Below are positions 11,921 through 24,526 of a DNA stretch of 64,000 nucleotides, piece by piece. The position numbers were made by a program, and so were the translations under genes. How positions within the stretch are numbered: position 1 is the stretch's first letter; every line of letters starts with the position of its first letter. Source of the stretch: Wuchereria bancrofti (Eukaryota; Nematoda; Chromadorea; Rhabditida; Onchocercidae). The stretch spans positions 1,736,834 through 1,800,833 of the forward strand of contig SSBO01000013.1 in assembly GCA_005281725.1 (NCBI GenBank), written 5' to 3'. The notes beneath the pieces are model-generated. The model made no database searches, was not told where the DNA came from, and saw only the letters and a list, made by a program, of their open reading frames with translations.

Positions 11921-14900
11921 ATGATTTCGCTTATTTCCCTAATTATTTTGCTTCAAATAAATTTAATCGAGAATACTTCTAAAAGTAAGTTATACAAATT
12001 ACTAAAAGAACTTGACTTGATGATTTTAATTTGTCGAAATATTACAAGTTAAGGAAAAAAAGTTTAAACGATTTTCTTTTATTTAAAGAAAAAAACTGTA
12101 ATAATTTTAATTATAATTAATGGAAGTAGAAAATTCATTTCTATATTGATAATATGCAATGTTTTGTCGGACATTCTGTTATTGCTGAAAGTATTTAATC
12201 ATCTGTTGATAATAAAAAGATTGAATGACTTTGATTTTAATGATAAAAGTATTATTTGAATTTTTAATTTAAGGACGCATAAAACAAAATTTAAAAAATT
12301 TTGCGCAATTTCGTTAAGTAGTTAGAATTGCTTCTAGGATTAACTGGTCTAGATTGTACCAGACGTAATGCTAACGGATTATACGGACGTGGTTGCTCAT
12401 CAAAATTTATGAGATGCCATGATGGCAAGCTCTATGTTTATAAATGTAGTAAAAATCGTAAATTCAATGTTGAAACGGCTAAATGTGAAGAACCAGGACA
12501 AGTTATTGCATGCATTAATAAGTAAACAATTTGTAATAAATTAATTTTTTTCTAAAAAATCAAAATTTTAGCAGTTTTTTTTTTTTCAGAACTTTACTTT
12601 ATTTGTCAACAATACTTCATCTAATACTTTCACAGTAAATTTTAAATTTGACACTTAATTATTTTTTTTTTTTATTTTTTCAGCATGGAAAATGATCGCG
12701 CGATTGTAAAAGCAGTGTATGTTTTATTTTTCCTTTGCATTTTTTTCTTTTTTTTTTTAAATGTATCTCTTTCACTCTATTTCCAGTTAAATAATAANNN
12801 NNNNNNNNTACTTTCACAGTAAATTTTAAATTTGACACTTAATTATTTTTTTTTTTTATTTTTTCAGCATGGAAAATGATCGCGCGATTGTAAAAGCAGT
12901 GTATGTTTTATTTTTCCTTTGCATTTTTTTCTTTTTTTTTTTAAATGTATCTCTTTCACTCTATTTCCAGTTAAATAATAAAATTTTAAATATTAAATTA
13001 ATTTTTCGTTGGCAAATTTTACAAAATACTTGTATTAAAATTATAAAAAAAAATACAAAAACTTTCATGTAGATTTTTCATTTTTCATTGTTTAAAATTC
13101 CATTCCATTTTTAGTTCAATAGTTGGAGCTTAAATACTAATTTCTTTTTATTACCTTAAATTCCACTCCATTTTTGGTTAAATAATTGAATTTCAAATGC
13201 TAAGTTTCTTATTGTTTTAAATCCCATTTCATTTTTAGTTAAATAATTGATGTTTAAATGCTAATTTTTTTATTACCTTAAATTCCACTCCATTTTTAGC
13301 CAACTCATTTCCAGTGATCCATTTGATTGCTCCAAGAAAAACGATGGCGTTTATGGCACCGGCAAATGCTCAACCACTTACTATCATTGTTCACGTGGTC
13401 ACTCTGCTGAAATGCTCTGTCCATCTGGCTTATATTACAATGACAAACTAAAAGGATGTGACGAAGTGGACAGTATTGACGAATGTAATGTACTAACTGC
13501 ATTACAAGGATATAATGAACGTCGAGAAAGTCACCTGGGTAAAAGAGGTTTTATTGATAATTTATTTCAATTAAAATTTTACATACTGTTATTATAATTT
13601 AAAATTTCAAATATGTTTTAACCATAATTATAATTGGAATATGTTTTATTTGAAGTTAAAAAGAAAAAGTTAATTGTATTTTTAATGTTGTAGTTTTTTT
13701 CTTTTTCAATCTGTTTATTTTTAAAAACCATTGTTTTCTTTTTTTTTGTAGGAAAACATATTGAACGAAATTTGATGTCAATTAGAGATGGACAATTTCC
13801 TGATATAAATGAACGATACATTGGTGGTACAAGGAAATTATCACTTGGTAGAGAAAAGATGAGCAAAGATTATGATGGCAATGATAAAAAGCGACCTGCT
13901 CGACAAACTTTGTAAAATTTTTTCAATTTGAAAAACATTTTAGGATTTCATTATCAATTTTAATATTATAATTGAGATAATAATAATATTATTATAATAA
14001 TGAAACATGTGATATAACTATCAGAGATAATATTTGCACACTATTGTATCCGATGTATAATTTGCTTTTGATATTTCGAACATGATAAATTTTTTTTTTA
14101 ACTTGATCATTAATTATAATTTAATTTACGATAAATTCATTATAATTAATCATTAATAAGAATTTAAATTATTAGTACAAAATGCTCTTTTTTTCGAAAC
14201 ATTTAATTCCACTTCAAATGCAAAACAAAGTATTAAATTTTGTTAAAATTAAATAATTTTTAGAAATCAAACAAGCGTATGGAAATCTAAAAGAGGTAAG
14301 TGAAACGATGACAGTTTTGTTTATCAGAATTACTCAAGTTAAGTAATACTTGCATATACAGAACATTGACATTGCATAGCATTAAATTTTATTAGCAAGT
14401 TTTTCTTCCATTTTCTTATAATAAAAAGAGAGAAAAAACAAAGAACAGCAAACGGAAGCAAAGAGTAATTTCAAAAATTTTAATATCAAATAATTTTTTT
14501 AAAAAAAAAGATTAACGGTTTAATAATTTTACACAAAATACTTTATTTATTAGAGTGAAATAACTTATAAAAAAAAATAAACATTTAACAATGTTCAAAT
14601 TTATTAATATTCATTTGATACTGCAATAATATTATAAGTATTTGTTAAGAATTGAATTGTACACAAATGAGAAATGGAAATTATCCAATGATCAATGGAG
14701 AATGTTCAAAATATTTTTGGCATTGCTCAAATGGTGAAAGAATTGGACGAATTTGTTACGATGAATTATTTTTTAATAAAGCTACTCAAAAATGTGACAC
14801 AATAAACAATATTGAGGATTGCATTAATAAGTTCATTAATTTTTTTTAATTAATTATCTTTAGAACAATTTGTAATGAATATATTTTGGATTTTTTCTTT

Positions 14901-17900
14901 TCTTTTTTTCGTCAAATTATTAATTTAATACTAAGAAAAAGGAGAAAAACTTTTTTTTGCTAATAATTTAAAGATTAATTTTAAAATTTCTGCGCAGAAA
15001 TTATATTTATTGGAGTGAAATAATTTCTAGCAGAAAATTAATTGAAAATAGTACTAGTGAATTAAATTGCAATCAATGGAATGAAAATATTACGAAACAT
15101 TCGGCATGTTCAAATTTGTATTATAATTGTACAGCTGGCAAACTTCTTCAACTTCAGTAATTATTTATTTTAATTTTGTTAATTTTACAAAAAAAGAAAT
15201 TAAAAAAATTTGATAATCTTTTACAAGTAAACATTATTTTAATTAATATTGTCGATTCGTGATTTAAATCAAAATTAGTATCTTCATTTTAACCAATAAA
15301 ACGATGGAAACGAAAAAAAAAATTTTTTTTTTTTTGAAAATAGAAAGATAATATACGATTGATTGTTTTTTAAAGAAAATAAATGATAACAATTAGATAA
15401 CATTTTTTTTTTTTTTGCTTCCAGATGTCCACAAGGCCAAGTATATGACGCAAAGCAAAAACAATGTGATGCTATAGAATTTGTGCCGGAATGCATAAAT
15501 TCGGAAAATCCTTCTCAAACAACTACAAATGATCCAATTCAAATATCAAAAATAGTTCCAGCACCAGAATTAAGTGAAATTTTTCCTTTTCCTTTTTTTT
15601 GATTTATTAATCATAAAATTGAAACTATCACTTAGCTAATAATTATTTCACGACTTTTGCTTCAATCGATTTTTGTTTTCAAATTCATCAAAATTTATTG
15701 TTGAAAATATATTTGTTGAAATTTTTCTTTTTTTGAAAAAATATTCATCAACAAATTTCAATATTAAATTCAAAATCCAATTTTAAAATTTAAATTTTTT
15801 TTATTTTGAACTTAAAATTTTTAAGTTATTCTATACATATATGCATATTTTTAATATTAAGATGAATTCTGTAATGCAAGTGGTGATGGATTATATTCAG
15901 CTGGTTGTGAAAATTATTTCTATTTTTGTGCATCGAATAATGGATATCATGTAAAATGTCCAGAAGGATTGTTTTTTGATAGTGAAACACGAATTTGCAA
16001 TTATAAGAAATATGTTCACTCATGCAACTTAGATCACAATGATTCAAAGTTGGCATAAATTTAAATTTTAATTTATTTTGTTAGTAAAATTTATTAAAAA
16101 AAAAGAACTTTTCTGTTTTTGTCATTCTATATGCTTCCAATATTATGGTGATAAAATTTCAAAATTTTAATTTTTTCAACATATGGATAATTAAAAAAGT
16201 TATTTTATTTATCATAGCAGTGTTAATAAATGCTAAATTTCAAATTAAAATGTTATTTTGATTAATATTGAGAAGACAAAAAAAAAAAACAAAAGGATAT
16301 ATGTCTATGTGCTAAATAAATAACATTTTAATTAAAAGAACAATTTTAAGAATTAACTCTGATATTATTATCCTTTCGTAATTTTTCTTAAATTAATAAA
16401 CTCTCTTTAGCATTACACCTAGTAAACAAACTTATGATTATGAAACTATTACTACCGCACAGTCAATGTATCAAATTGATAAAAGTACCAAGAAAATAGA
16501 GGTATACCTTTGAAACTGTTTAAATCTTTGCTTTTTTTTCTTTTGTTAAATTCTAAAATTTATTACAATCAAAAAAAATTAGCATAATATTTTTTTTCAG
16601 ATCGATGAAATTCAAACAAAAGAAATGAGTGATGCCAAACATATGCTGGAAGCAAGTTTGCCTACATCCATTAGTATACCAATATCTAAAACAAAAATTC
16701 TTCCCATTCTACCAAGAGGTGCAAATTTTTTGCAAAAAAAAAGTTTAAATTCTGAAATTAGCAAAATTTTTTTGTTTTTGAAAATTATCGTTCAAATAGA
16801 TTAATGGAAATTTCAAATGAAATTTTATACTTTATCTTTCATGTGTTTATATTTTCCTAATTATTTTAAATATTGTAAAATTTTAATATATATTAAAGTT
16901 TCAATAGTAAAATTTTTTGGTGCAAAATTTTAACCTACAACTTTTACCTATGTTTTATCTACTATAATTTTTAATTTTAATATATTTTACCTAAATTTTA
17001 CTTATTTTTACCTATAATTTTTACCTTTAATATTTAATACATTACAGATTTCGATTGTCACTCGAAAGCAGATGGCTTTTATTCAATTGGTTGTAAAACA
17101 GAATTCGTTGCATGTGCCAATCATCGGATATTTTTTTTTGAATGTCCAAATAATTTAATATTTAATGAGGAAGCACAAACCTGTGATTATGCAGAAAACA
17201 TTAAAGATTGTTCAAAAATGACAAATAATGATGAGTTAGTATAGCATATATATTTAATTATTACTTTAATTTAATTGTATCATTGTGGAATTAATGTTAT
17301 CATTTTAATTAATACATTTTAATTAATAATGAAAAATATTAAGTGAAATTTTTTCAAAAATAATTTTTTCATTTAAAAAATTTTTTATCAATGTTTTTTT
17401 ATTTATCATATATATTGTTACCTATAGTTACTTAAAGTTTTACTTATCATCATTACTTATAGTTTAAGGAAAAAAAAAATTTTCAAACTAATTTGTTAGA
17501 TTTTATCTGAGAATGAACGAAAATTAATTTTTCATTGCTAGAATTTATTGCATCATTTTAACACTAATAAGAAATTTTGAGTGAAAAATTTTTAAGGATA
17601 ATTTTTTTTTACTTATCATACATTATCATTACTTACAGTTTAAGTTAAAAATACTTCGGATTAGATTTCTTAGTACTTGAGAATGAATAAAAATTATTTT
17701 TATGAAATTGTTGAATTTTTTTTTTGTTTTTAGAAATTTTTTAAAAAACTGTTATTAGGAAATTTTTATAAACGGTGTTCATTGTTATCAGTAATTTTCT
17801 TTTTTTTTTACAGAGTTAAATATTATAAGATAAAGATGCAGCATATTGTACAGATATATTTTTTATATTAAAAATATTTCACCTGATATTTTTTTTAATT

Positions 17901-18717
17901 AATTGTTTTAGGAAAGAATCAACATGTTATGAAATAGGACGAGAATCTTCTTCAGAAAAAAAAGAAATAAAAGATATGAATGGAACAATAATTCGTGATA
18001 AAGGTTTTACTTTTCATTAAATTGAATAGTCAAATTTTATTTTATTTCAAAAAACTTATTTAATCTATTGTTAATTTTATTGTGTAGTTTTTTGCAAAAA
18101 ATTAAATGATATTTTATTAACTTAAATAATCTTTTCAAGTTATCTGTTATTAATTTTAATTTATAGCTTTTTGCAAAAAATTAAACGATGGTGTTTATTT
18201 CAATGATTGTGGAAATGAATATATCGTATGTAGTCGACATGTTACATTTGTTTATAATTGCCCAGAAGGTATAAATTTTAAAAATTTACATTGGATTCAT
18301 GTTATTTTTAAATCATTTAGATGTTAAATTAGAGGTATTTTTAAATAATTTAGATGTTAAATTAGAGTGAATTTTCAAAAAAATAAAAGTAAAAATAAAT
18401 AAATCAGTAAATTCCTTCATTTTTTTTGTTTATTACCCTTTTACTTACTTAAACCACCTTTTTTTTAAAAAAAATTTAATTAGCATATTGAATTTCAGTA
18501 AAAATAATGGAATATATTTTTGAACAGAATATAAATCCAACAAATTTAGTCAGATTTAATTTCAAACAATTTTTTTTCTTTTTTTTTTAAATTTAAATGA
18601 ATTCTGATAACAAAAATAATAAAAAATATTTCAGGACAGATTGTTAACCCAATAAGCAAAATCTGTGATAAAGCGGAAAATATACCCGAATGTATGAGAG
18701 CAAATGATCGAATTTAA
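11921..18717 (+). CDS. secreted protein with seven chitin-binding peritrophin-A (CBM14) domains
   Basis: Sixteen exons join in frame to give 686 residues: 11921-11984, 12338-12521, 12684-12716 (or its artefact copy 12868-12900), 13300-13538, 13752-13911, 14264-14295, 14650-14830, 14998-15156, 15425-15573, 15862-16048, 16411-16501, 16601-16718, 17048-17234, 17912-18003, 18167-18268 and 18635-18717. Residues 1-20 form a signal peptide. Seven six-cysteine CBM14 domains begin near residues 28, 104, 241, 322, 404, 536 and 628; each keeps the C..G.Y...C..Y..C...C..G..F....C......C layout, and domains 4 and 7 are split by introns. The linkers are basic or Ser/Thr-rich and lack long mucin repeats. 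The family includes nematode CBD-1 and CPG proteins, which bind chitin in the eggshell and its vitelline layer. In a filarial worm an eggshell or microfilarial-sheath role is plausible, but that is inference. A cuticle or pharyngeal role is the alternative. Confidence 0.85.
12625..12981. repeat. artefactual 173-bp duplication around an N gap
   Basis: Bases 12625-12797 and 12809-12981 read the same at a constant offset of 184, separated by 11 Ns (12798-12808). Both copies carry the 33-bp exon of the chitin-binding gene (12684-12716 and 12868-12900). Either copy preserves the frame, as would both together. The gap between matching ends points to two unmerged contig ends. Confidence 0.9.
13094..13299 (+). 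repeat. intronic minisatellite whose unit ends in a splice-acceptor-like motif
   Basis: Units beginning aaattccactccatttttag-like start at 13094, 13158, 13219 and 13280 (period 61-64 bp). The last, partial unit supplies the real acceptor of the exon at 13300. Two of the three earlier units also contain tttttag; one has tttttgg. Confidence 0.75.
18301..18368 (+). repeat. short tandem duplication in an intron
   Basis: Two near-identical units of about 33 bp, of the form tatttttaaatnatttagatg followed by ttaaattagag, lie in the intron before the last exon of the chitin-binding gene. Confidence 0.6.
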
Positions 18718-19007
18718 TTTCAAAATGTTTAAAGCGCTCATTTTTTTCACCATTTCTTTTTACTATGTTAATTGATTATATTAATTAAACTTTTTAATGA
18801 ACTTGTTCAGTGCTTGTTTCACAAATCATTGCAAATTAAATTGAAATAACACAGTCTTTATTATTTGTTTCATTTTAATCTTTTACTTTCATATTTATTT
18901 ATTACATTTCATCCTACATACCATTACTCTTTTCTCTTTTCTCTATTCCTATGATAATGATAATTGTTATCATTTTTTGTAATAAAATAATTTCATAACT
19001 ATAAAAA

Positions 19008-19219
19008 AAGAAAGTGAGAGAGAGGGAAGGAGAGAGAGGGAAAGGGAGAGAGAGAGAAAGAACAAAGTAGTGAGGGAGAGATATAAAGGACAAAGTAATG
19101 AATTGAAATTTGTTGTATTCAATAAATTTGCTACACAAAAAAAGAAAAAAAAATTAGAAGTAATGAAAACAAAGTAATGAACTAAAATTTGCATCCAATA
19201 AATTTGTTACACAAAAAAA
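19008..19219 (+). repeat. GA-rich tract followed by a duplicated 53-bp segment
   Basis: The tract 19008-19088 is almost entirely purine (gagagag and gggaagg runs). It is followed by two similar segments, each running from acaaagtaatgaa through aataaatttg to tacacaaaaaaa, at 19089-19142 and 19168-19219. Confidence 0.6.
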
Positions 19220-19868
19220 ATATCAAAGAAAAGCATTGAAGTGATGTATGATAAATTAAACCATATGCACTACTAGAATATTTTACTTATCTTATCTCAT
19301 CTGATTAAAACTGAAAAAAATTATGAAAAATTTACCATTTATTTAATCTATTTGACCCAAATAATTGAAATAATTAATATACTTACTCACTTAGTTGGTT
19401 ACTTGGACGTTATTATTTTCATTGCGAGACTTTCAGTGATTGGTATTTAAGGATTTGCTGAAAGTTTGTTAATTGGGGTAATTAAGGGTCCTTTTTTCCT
19501 GGTTGTTGGGTGGTTATTTTACGATAATATAATAATGTAATGTGAGGAATATAGGAAGTGTAAGAGGTAGGTTTACGAGTAATATACAAGTTATTAGGAA
19601 AAATTGGAAGTAACGAAACAGATCTTAGTAAAATTGAATGAGTTAGATGATTGATTGAAACAAACTTAAGTGATTTTTTTTTCTCACATGTCTTCATTTT
19701 CTCTATGGAATAGATTGATAGAAGAGTAATAGTTCAAAATGTGATTGTTCAGTTGTTATTTAGAAGATTCAGATAAATTCAAATTTATATTATTTGGAAT
19801 GAAATGAAAAGTTTTTTTTCTTCATTATCATGCAAAACATATATTGTAATAAAAGCGAGAAGTTGTTG

Positions 19869-19981
19869 TTAACTTTACTTCAAAAATTAGAGATTATTAG
19901 CTTTACTTTAAAAATGTGAGATTGCTAGGTTTGCTTTAAAAATGTGAAATTGCTAACTTCACTCTAAAAATAAGATTACCA
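19869..19981 (+). repeat. minisatellite, about four units of 28-32 bp
   Basis: The imperfect unit is gctttactttaaaaatgtga followed by gattgcta, repeated about four times with substitutions. It lies roughly 550 bp upstream of the mitoguardin start. Confidence 0.65.
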
Positions 19982-20504
19982 GTTTTTTTTGATTAATCAG
20001 AGTGTATTACATTTGAAATTTGAAAGTTATATTATCATTCATGAAATCTTCTCAGCGCTTCATCTTACTAATATTTTTTTCGTCAAATGATAATTTAAGC
20101 TATTGGGATGAGATATTTAGTGAAGCTTACTTTCTATCTATAAAAATGAACCTAGGGGGGATTATTTTTTAGTCTATAAAATGGTTCATACAATGAAATT
20201 CTAATGACAGTGAAAATTTCAGCACGAATTTAATTATACAGTAATGTCGAAAACAAAAAAAGCTATTCGTAATATATGCAGAATGATGGTAGTACGGATT
20301 ACACGTAATATGTGACTTTTTTTTCGATAATAGTTTTTTTGTTTCAATTTTAGATTGACAGCGCTTAGGTAGTTCTATTTTTTTCCCAAAACTAATCATT
20401 TTCAAATTTCAGAATTCAAAAGTCGAAGTTTAAATTTGAAATACGGGTCAGCAGCGAAGTGATTTCTTGCATTTTTACTCATAAATTGTTTAAAAATTCG
20501 TAAT

Positions 20505-23500
20505 ATGCGCCTACGAATACCCAATGGTTATATTGCATTCCGAAGGAGAACAGTAATTGTAGGTTTTGGAATAGGCATTGGTGTTGCAGTAATCGGTTAT
20601 TTCTATATAAAAAGGTAATCGTTTCGGTCTCAGATGAAGTTATTTGTTTGTTATATCTATGGATGAAAACTAGAAATTACTCCTTTTAATAGTGATACTT
20701 GAGTGTTACATTTAACTTATTCGAACTTGCATCGTAAATGCTTAGATTAGTTATATATTATTAAAAATTACTTTGAACAATGTGATTTCAGATTTTGGAG
20801 AAGTACTCGTAGGAGTGAACCTGATGAATGTAACGATGCTACAGAAAATCAGCCAAATGGTCTTGTTGTACCTCGATGTGAGGATTTCACTTATTTTGTG
20901 CTTCCTTTTTAAGCTAAAAGTCTGAATAGTGATATTCCTGAGAATGATATCAACCTGGATTATTAAGCTAAGAGATTTTAATAACTAAATAGTTTGTAGT
21001 ACGAAGTGGTAGGACTAGAGCTGCACTATCAATTGGATCGTCACAACGAAACTCATCGAGACCAGGAAATATACCGCCTGCTGAATCGGATCTGATTTCC
21101 AGTATGGGAATTTATATTACTTCATTTCCTTTTTTTTTTTTTTGCTTCAGTTTTCTTGCATTTCTTTATGTGACACCAAACAGGTGATTCATCTCGTTAT
21201 AGTTTGAAAAACCGGATTTTAGGTTTACAATCGGTGCAGGAAATATTACAGCGGGTAGAACGAGCAGTTTCTTCATTGGATATGGTGAAAAGTCGTTCAG
21301 AAAAGGATTGTAAACGAGCTGATTTACTTTCTTCTATATTAGACAGGTTTTTTCATAAAATAATCATTAAAGCTTATTGTAAATATCATCTGCTGAGCTA
21401 AATTGTACTCCTTGAACTGAGCAAAAATTATTTCTGAAGTAAGAAGTGTGCTTTTTTTTCTGTTTAACTGTTATCTTATTGACTATGAAAATAAAAAAAA
21501 AAAAAGAATTTCTATATTCAGGAGCTTACATCAAAGTAATTTATATTTTTCTATGTTCAGTACCTTATTTTGATAGCTTTCATCAGTGTAACGTTTACAG
21601 TAAAATAAAATGGAAAAGAAAATGAAAAGGTAAAACTGTTGTCTTATCCTGATTTTTGAAATCTGAGGTGCATCTACGAGTTTCTGTTCATCAGGAACTG
21701 TTCTTCAGGTTGCGAATTTTGGAAACAGACATTATAAGAGTAGTACAGGAAGGTGGTTATGAAAAAGAAGTTCTACCTAGCGATGAACAGTGTAAGTTAC
21801 GAACGCCTCTGTTGCATTCCTATTTATGAAATTTTGATTTTTTTCTATTCAAGAACAGATTTAGCAGTCAGAAAACTCTGTAGTCATAAATGTTAATAAT
21901 GTGAGCATAAAAGTTGGTTACAGTATGCTGAATTGAATTTTTCTTATGAATTTGTTTTAAAATAAATTGAATTCAGTTTGGTCAGCAGGAGGATCGCAGC
22001 GTGCAGGCAGTTTATCAGTTCTCTCGGACGATTCATTTTGGTCAACTTATGAAGAATTTGTAAGATTTTGTGAAAATTATTAAGGTAGGTTTTTGTTTGG
22101 AATATTTTTCTATTTTCAGAACTACAAATATTTTCTTATTTTCAGCCTATGAGTATAGATGATGTCGATGTTTTGATGCGTGAACCATTGAACTTGGATA
22201 AGAACGTATTGCATTTCTATCTGGAAGGTGTAGTAGCTGTAGAAACCGGCGAAGTGAATTGCAGAAAAATAAGGTATATAAGATTTGTGTATAACCTTTT
22301 TCTTTTTAATTTTTATGTGATATTTGTTAAATAGCCAATTAACATATTTATTTTGTAAATTATACATATGCAGTTAACGTTGAAGTGTTGGAAGTTGTTC
22401 ATGGTGATAACGATCTTAAGTTAATTTTAGAACAGAATTTTGTTGCTGTGAGGACGATGATGATTTTAAAGCTAAAGTTTGGTGCATACGTCAAGCGTTC
22501 ACTGTAAGTATTTATCATGATTTTCTTATAAAAATGATGCAGTTCCGTTGTTTGTTTACCTTTAATGTGTTGAATAGGTGTTATTAATCTTTATTATTTT
22601 GTTTTGTATAAATTATACATACAGAATGTAACACATGATATAAGTAGTGTAATTTGGATATATATTTATTGCAGGAAATTTTATTAGATGAACATAATCG
22701 TGTATGGTTATCGCAAGCAGGACGTCAATTAATTGCAGATTTACTGCGACATGCCAGCAAGGATCCTACTTCGTTTTACTTAGCTTATGATGCTATGATG
22801 GAATATTTGAATGAAACCCAGCATCTGGAAATTGTTGATAAAGAATTGAAACAGAGAGGAGTAAGTTATCATTTTTATTATATTTGAAGATTCATGTCTG
22901 CTACTGTTTTAATGATGTCTATATCAGTTAATAATGTTTATATCTATACTCCAATGAAAATAGCATTGCACGCTTAATAATCCTTAATATGCTAATGAAA
23001 TTATTGAATTTCTTTTAGCTTAAGCTAAGAGTTATCTTACTTTAGGTACCGGAATTGGGTTTCTGGGATATCGTTCTGGACTATATTCTGATTGACGCAT
23101 TTGAAGACCTTTCGCGACCACCATCTGCCGTTCTGGCTGTTACAAGAAATATGTTTTTAAATCAGTCAATGAAGGAATCAACATTAGTAACCGTAATTTG
23201 GTCTATGTTGAAAGCTAAACGTGCAAGACTTGCGGTATTATTTTTTTCTCACCTGTTTTGAGTATTATTTAATGCAGCTTACTTCCTTTTTTTATTGCAA
23301 AACATTACTGCGCATTCCATACATAAAAATTATGTTTGAGGTAGCTGATGGATTTATATCACATTTCTACAATATCTCGGAAGCAGCTTCTCCATACATT
23401 ACCTTAGGTTTCTTGGGGACCGATGAACACTTACGCGAATTATGTCACTACTTCAAAGTTTGTTTTAACGTTTAATTTGCATGATTGTGGATGTAATGGT

Positions 23501-23946
23501 TTTCGAAAAGATTAGTCATAATGAAAGTTTTTTCCATCACTTCACTTTATTTTTAAAAATGGAGTTAGAATGTAATTGTATTATGCTGTCGAAGCTTCAG
23601 CAAGAACCAAACTTGTGCTTGTTCGTTACTTTTGAATTAGAGATGATCGTTTTCAGCATTGTAAGTATCAGGGGACATTCATTATAGAAATGGTTTTTTT
23701 TTTTATTTTTAGTTTATCATTTACTAGATAAAATTATACTTGGATTACCTTGCAATTTAGTTTCCTTCAATGCTGTTCTTAATTTTTCAGGAACAAATGT
23801 GTTCGTTTATTGTTGATATATTTAACGTGAAGAAAGTGAGATATACATCGCTTAAGGATTTGGCTGAGGATATACGACTAATTCTCGAAACACGTCTTGA
23901 AATGGTTCAAACTAGACTAAGCACTGAATTACTTCCCCCATCATGA
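20505..23946 (+). CDS. mitoguardin (mitochondrial outer-membrane lipid-transfer protein)
   Basis: Twelve exons join in frame to 491 residues: 20505-20614, 20792-20877, 21000-21101, 21184-21346, 21709-21791, 21977-22059, 22146-22273, 22431-22503, 22675-22860, 23046-23234, 23341-23457 and 23791-23946. A transmembrane anchor lies at residues 17-35, followed by a basic, Ser-rich linker and a coiled-coil-like stretch. Two FFAT-like motifs come next (FWSA at 182, and DDSFWSTYEE at 199-208), then the conserved C-terminal domain. The C-terminal part matches human MIGA1/2 closely: CRKIRTEF, WCIRQAF, FWDIVLDYILIDAFEDLSRP, KAKRARL, DGFISHFY and LGFLGTDEHL. Family members sit on the mitochondrial outer membrane, contact ER VAP through FFAT motifs, carry lipids and promote fusion. 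One alternative acceptor at 22374 was discarded because it gives an immediate stop; the acceptor at 22431 restores the family sequence. An AATAAA lies at 24050. Confidence 0.93.
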
Positions 23947-24526
23947 CATTTCTTTAGTTTAAATTGTAATTTATTTTTTGTAATCACATGCTTTGATGTT
24001 ATTTCAAATGTACACTAATGAGATTTTTAATAGTACCAACGTGGATAATAATAAATTGGACTATAAGTCTCGAGTTTTACAGCTGAAAGACTATGATACA
24101 ATAGTAATATTCTTAGAAATACAAGTACTGTCCCTGCATTTAAACTTTCAGAAGTATTTTTTAAATATCTAGGCTTCCACTGAACTTATCATTTGAGCAT
24201 ACGACTTGATCTCCTAAATTTAATGTCTAACTCTTTGTTAACGATTCATCTTGTTGTCGTTCTATTTATGCATTATTGATAATTCTTTCATTAAATTACT
24301 TTTAACTAATTTATTCTAATAATAATAGTAGAACCAGTTATTATCAGAAAATATTTGTTACAGATGCGGTTTACAATGTTTTGCTTAATTTTAATCCCAT
24401 CGTGCTCTCTGTAATTGTTTGGATATTTCAGAAAACATGATCTGAATTAATTTTCAGTTTGCAAATGGTTTTTAACTTCTTTATGGGAATAACTTAAGCG
24501 TTATATATTTCATTTTTTTAGCAGCA
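23947..24526. other. 580-bp gap between mitoguardin and SURF6
   Basis: This contains the mitoguardin 3' UTR, with AATAAA at 24050-24055, and the SURF6 5' region, which ends in a poly-T acceptor (ttttttta g at about 24513-24521) 5 nt before the ATG. No other gene is seen. Confidence 0.6.
24511..24526 (+). promoter_or_regulatory. likely SL trans-splice acceptor of SURF6
   Basis: The sequence cattttttta gcagca directly precedes the SURF6 ATG at 24527, and no upstream exon is apparent. A poly-T plus AG a few bases before a start codon is typical of nematode spliced-leader addition. An RNA read carrying a leader at 24522 would confirm it. Confidence 0.5.

Larger units (their letters stand above)
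18718..20504. other. intergenic region with purine tract and minisatellites
   Basis: The gap between the chitin-binding gene and mitoguardin, both on the plus strand, is 1.8 kb. It contains a GA-rich tract (19008-19088), a duplicated segment (19089-19142 and 19168-19219) and a 28-bp-type minisatellite (19869-19981). No gene is seen. The mitoguardin promoter is presumably within the last few hundred bases. Confidence 0.5.

Noticed and set aside
12869..13072. 67-codon frame starting MENDRAIVKAV
   Set aside because: It is a 33-bp exon read through its donor into a poly-T intron, and lies in the artefact copy next to the N gap.
18914..19194. Minus-strand Leu/Ser-Pro-rich frames
   Set aside because: They are translations of the GA-rich purine tract in an intergenic region.
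22374..22430. Possible mitoguardin exon starting after cag at 22373
   Set aside because: In the required phase it opens with a stop (AG+T, TAA). Using the acceptor at 22431 restores the family sequence and overall frame.
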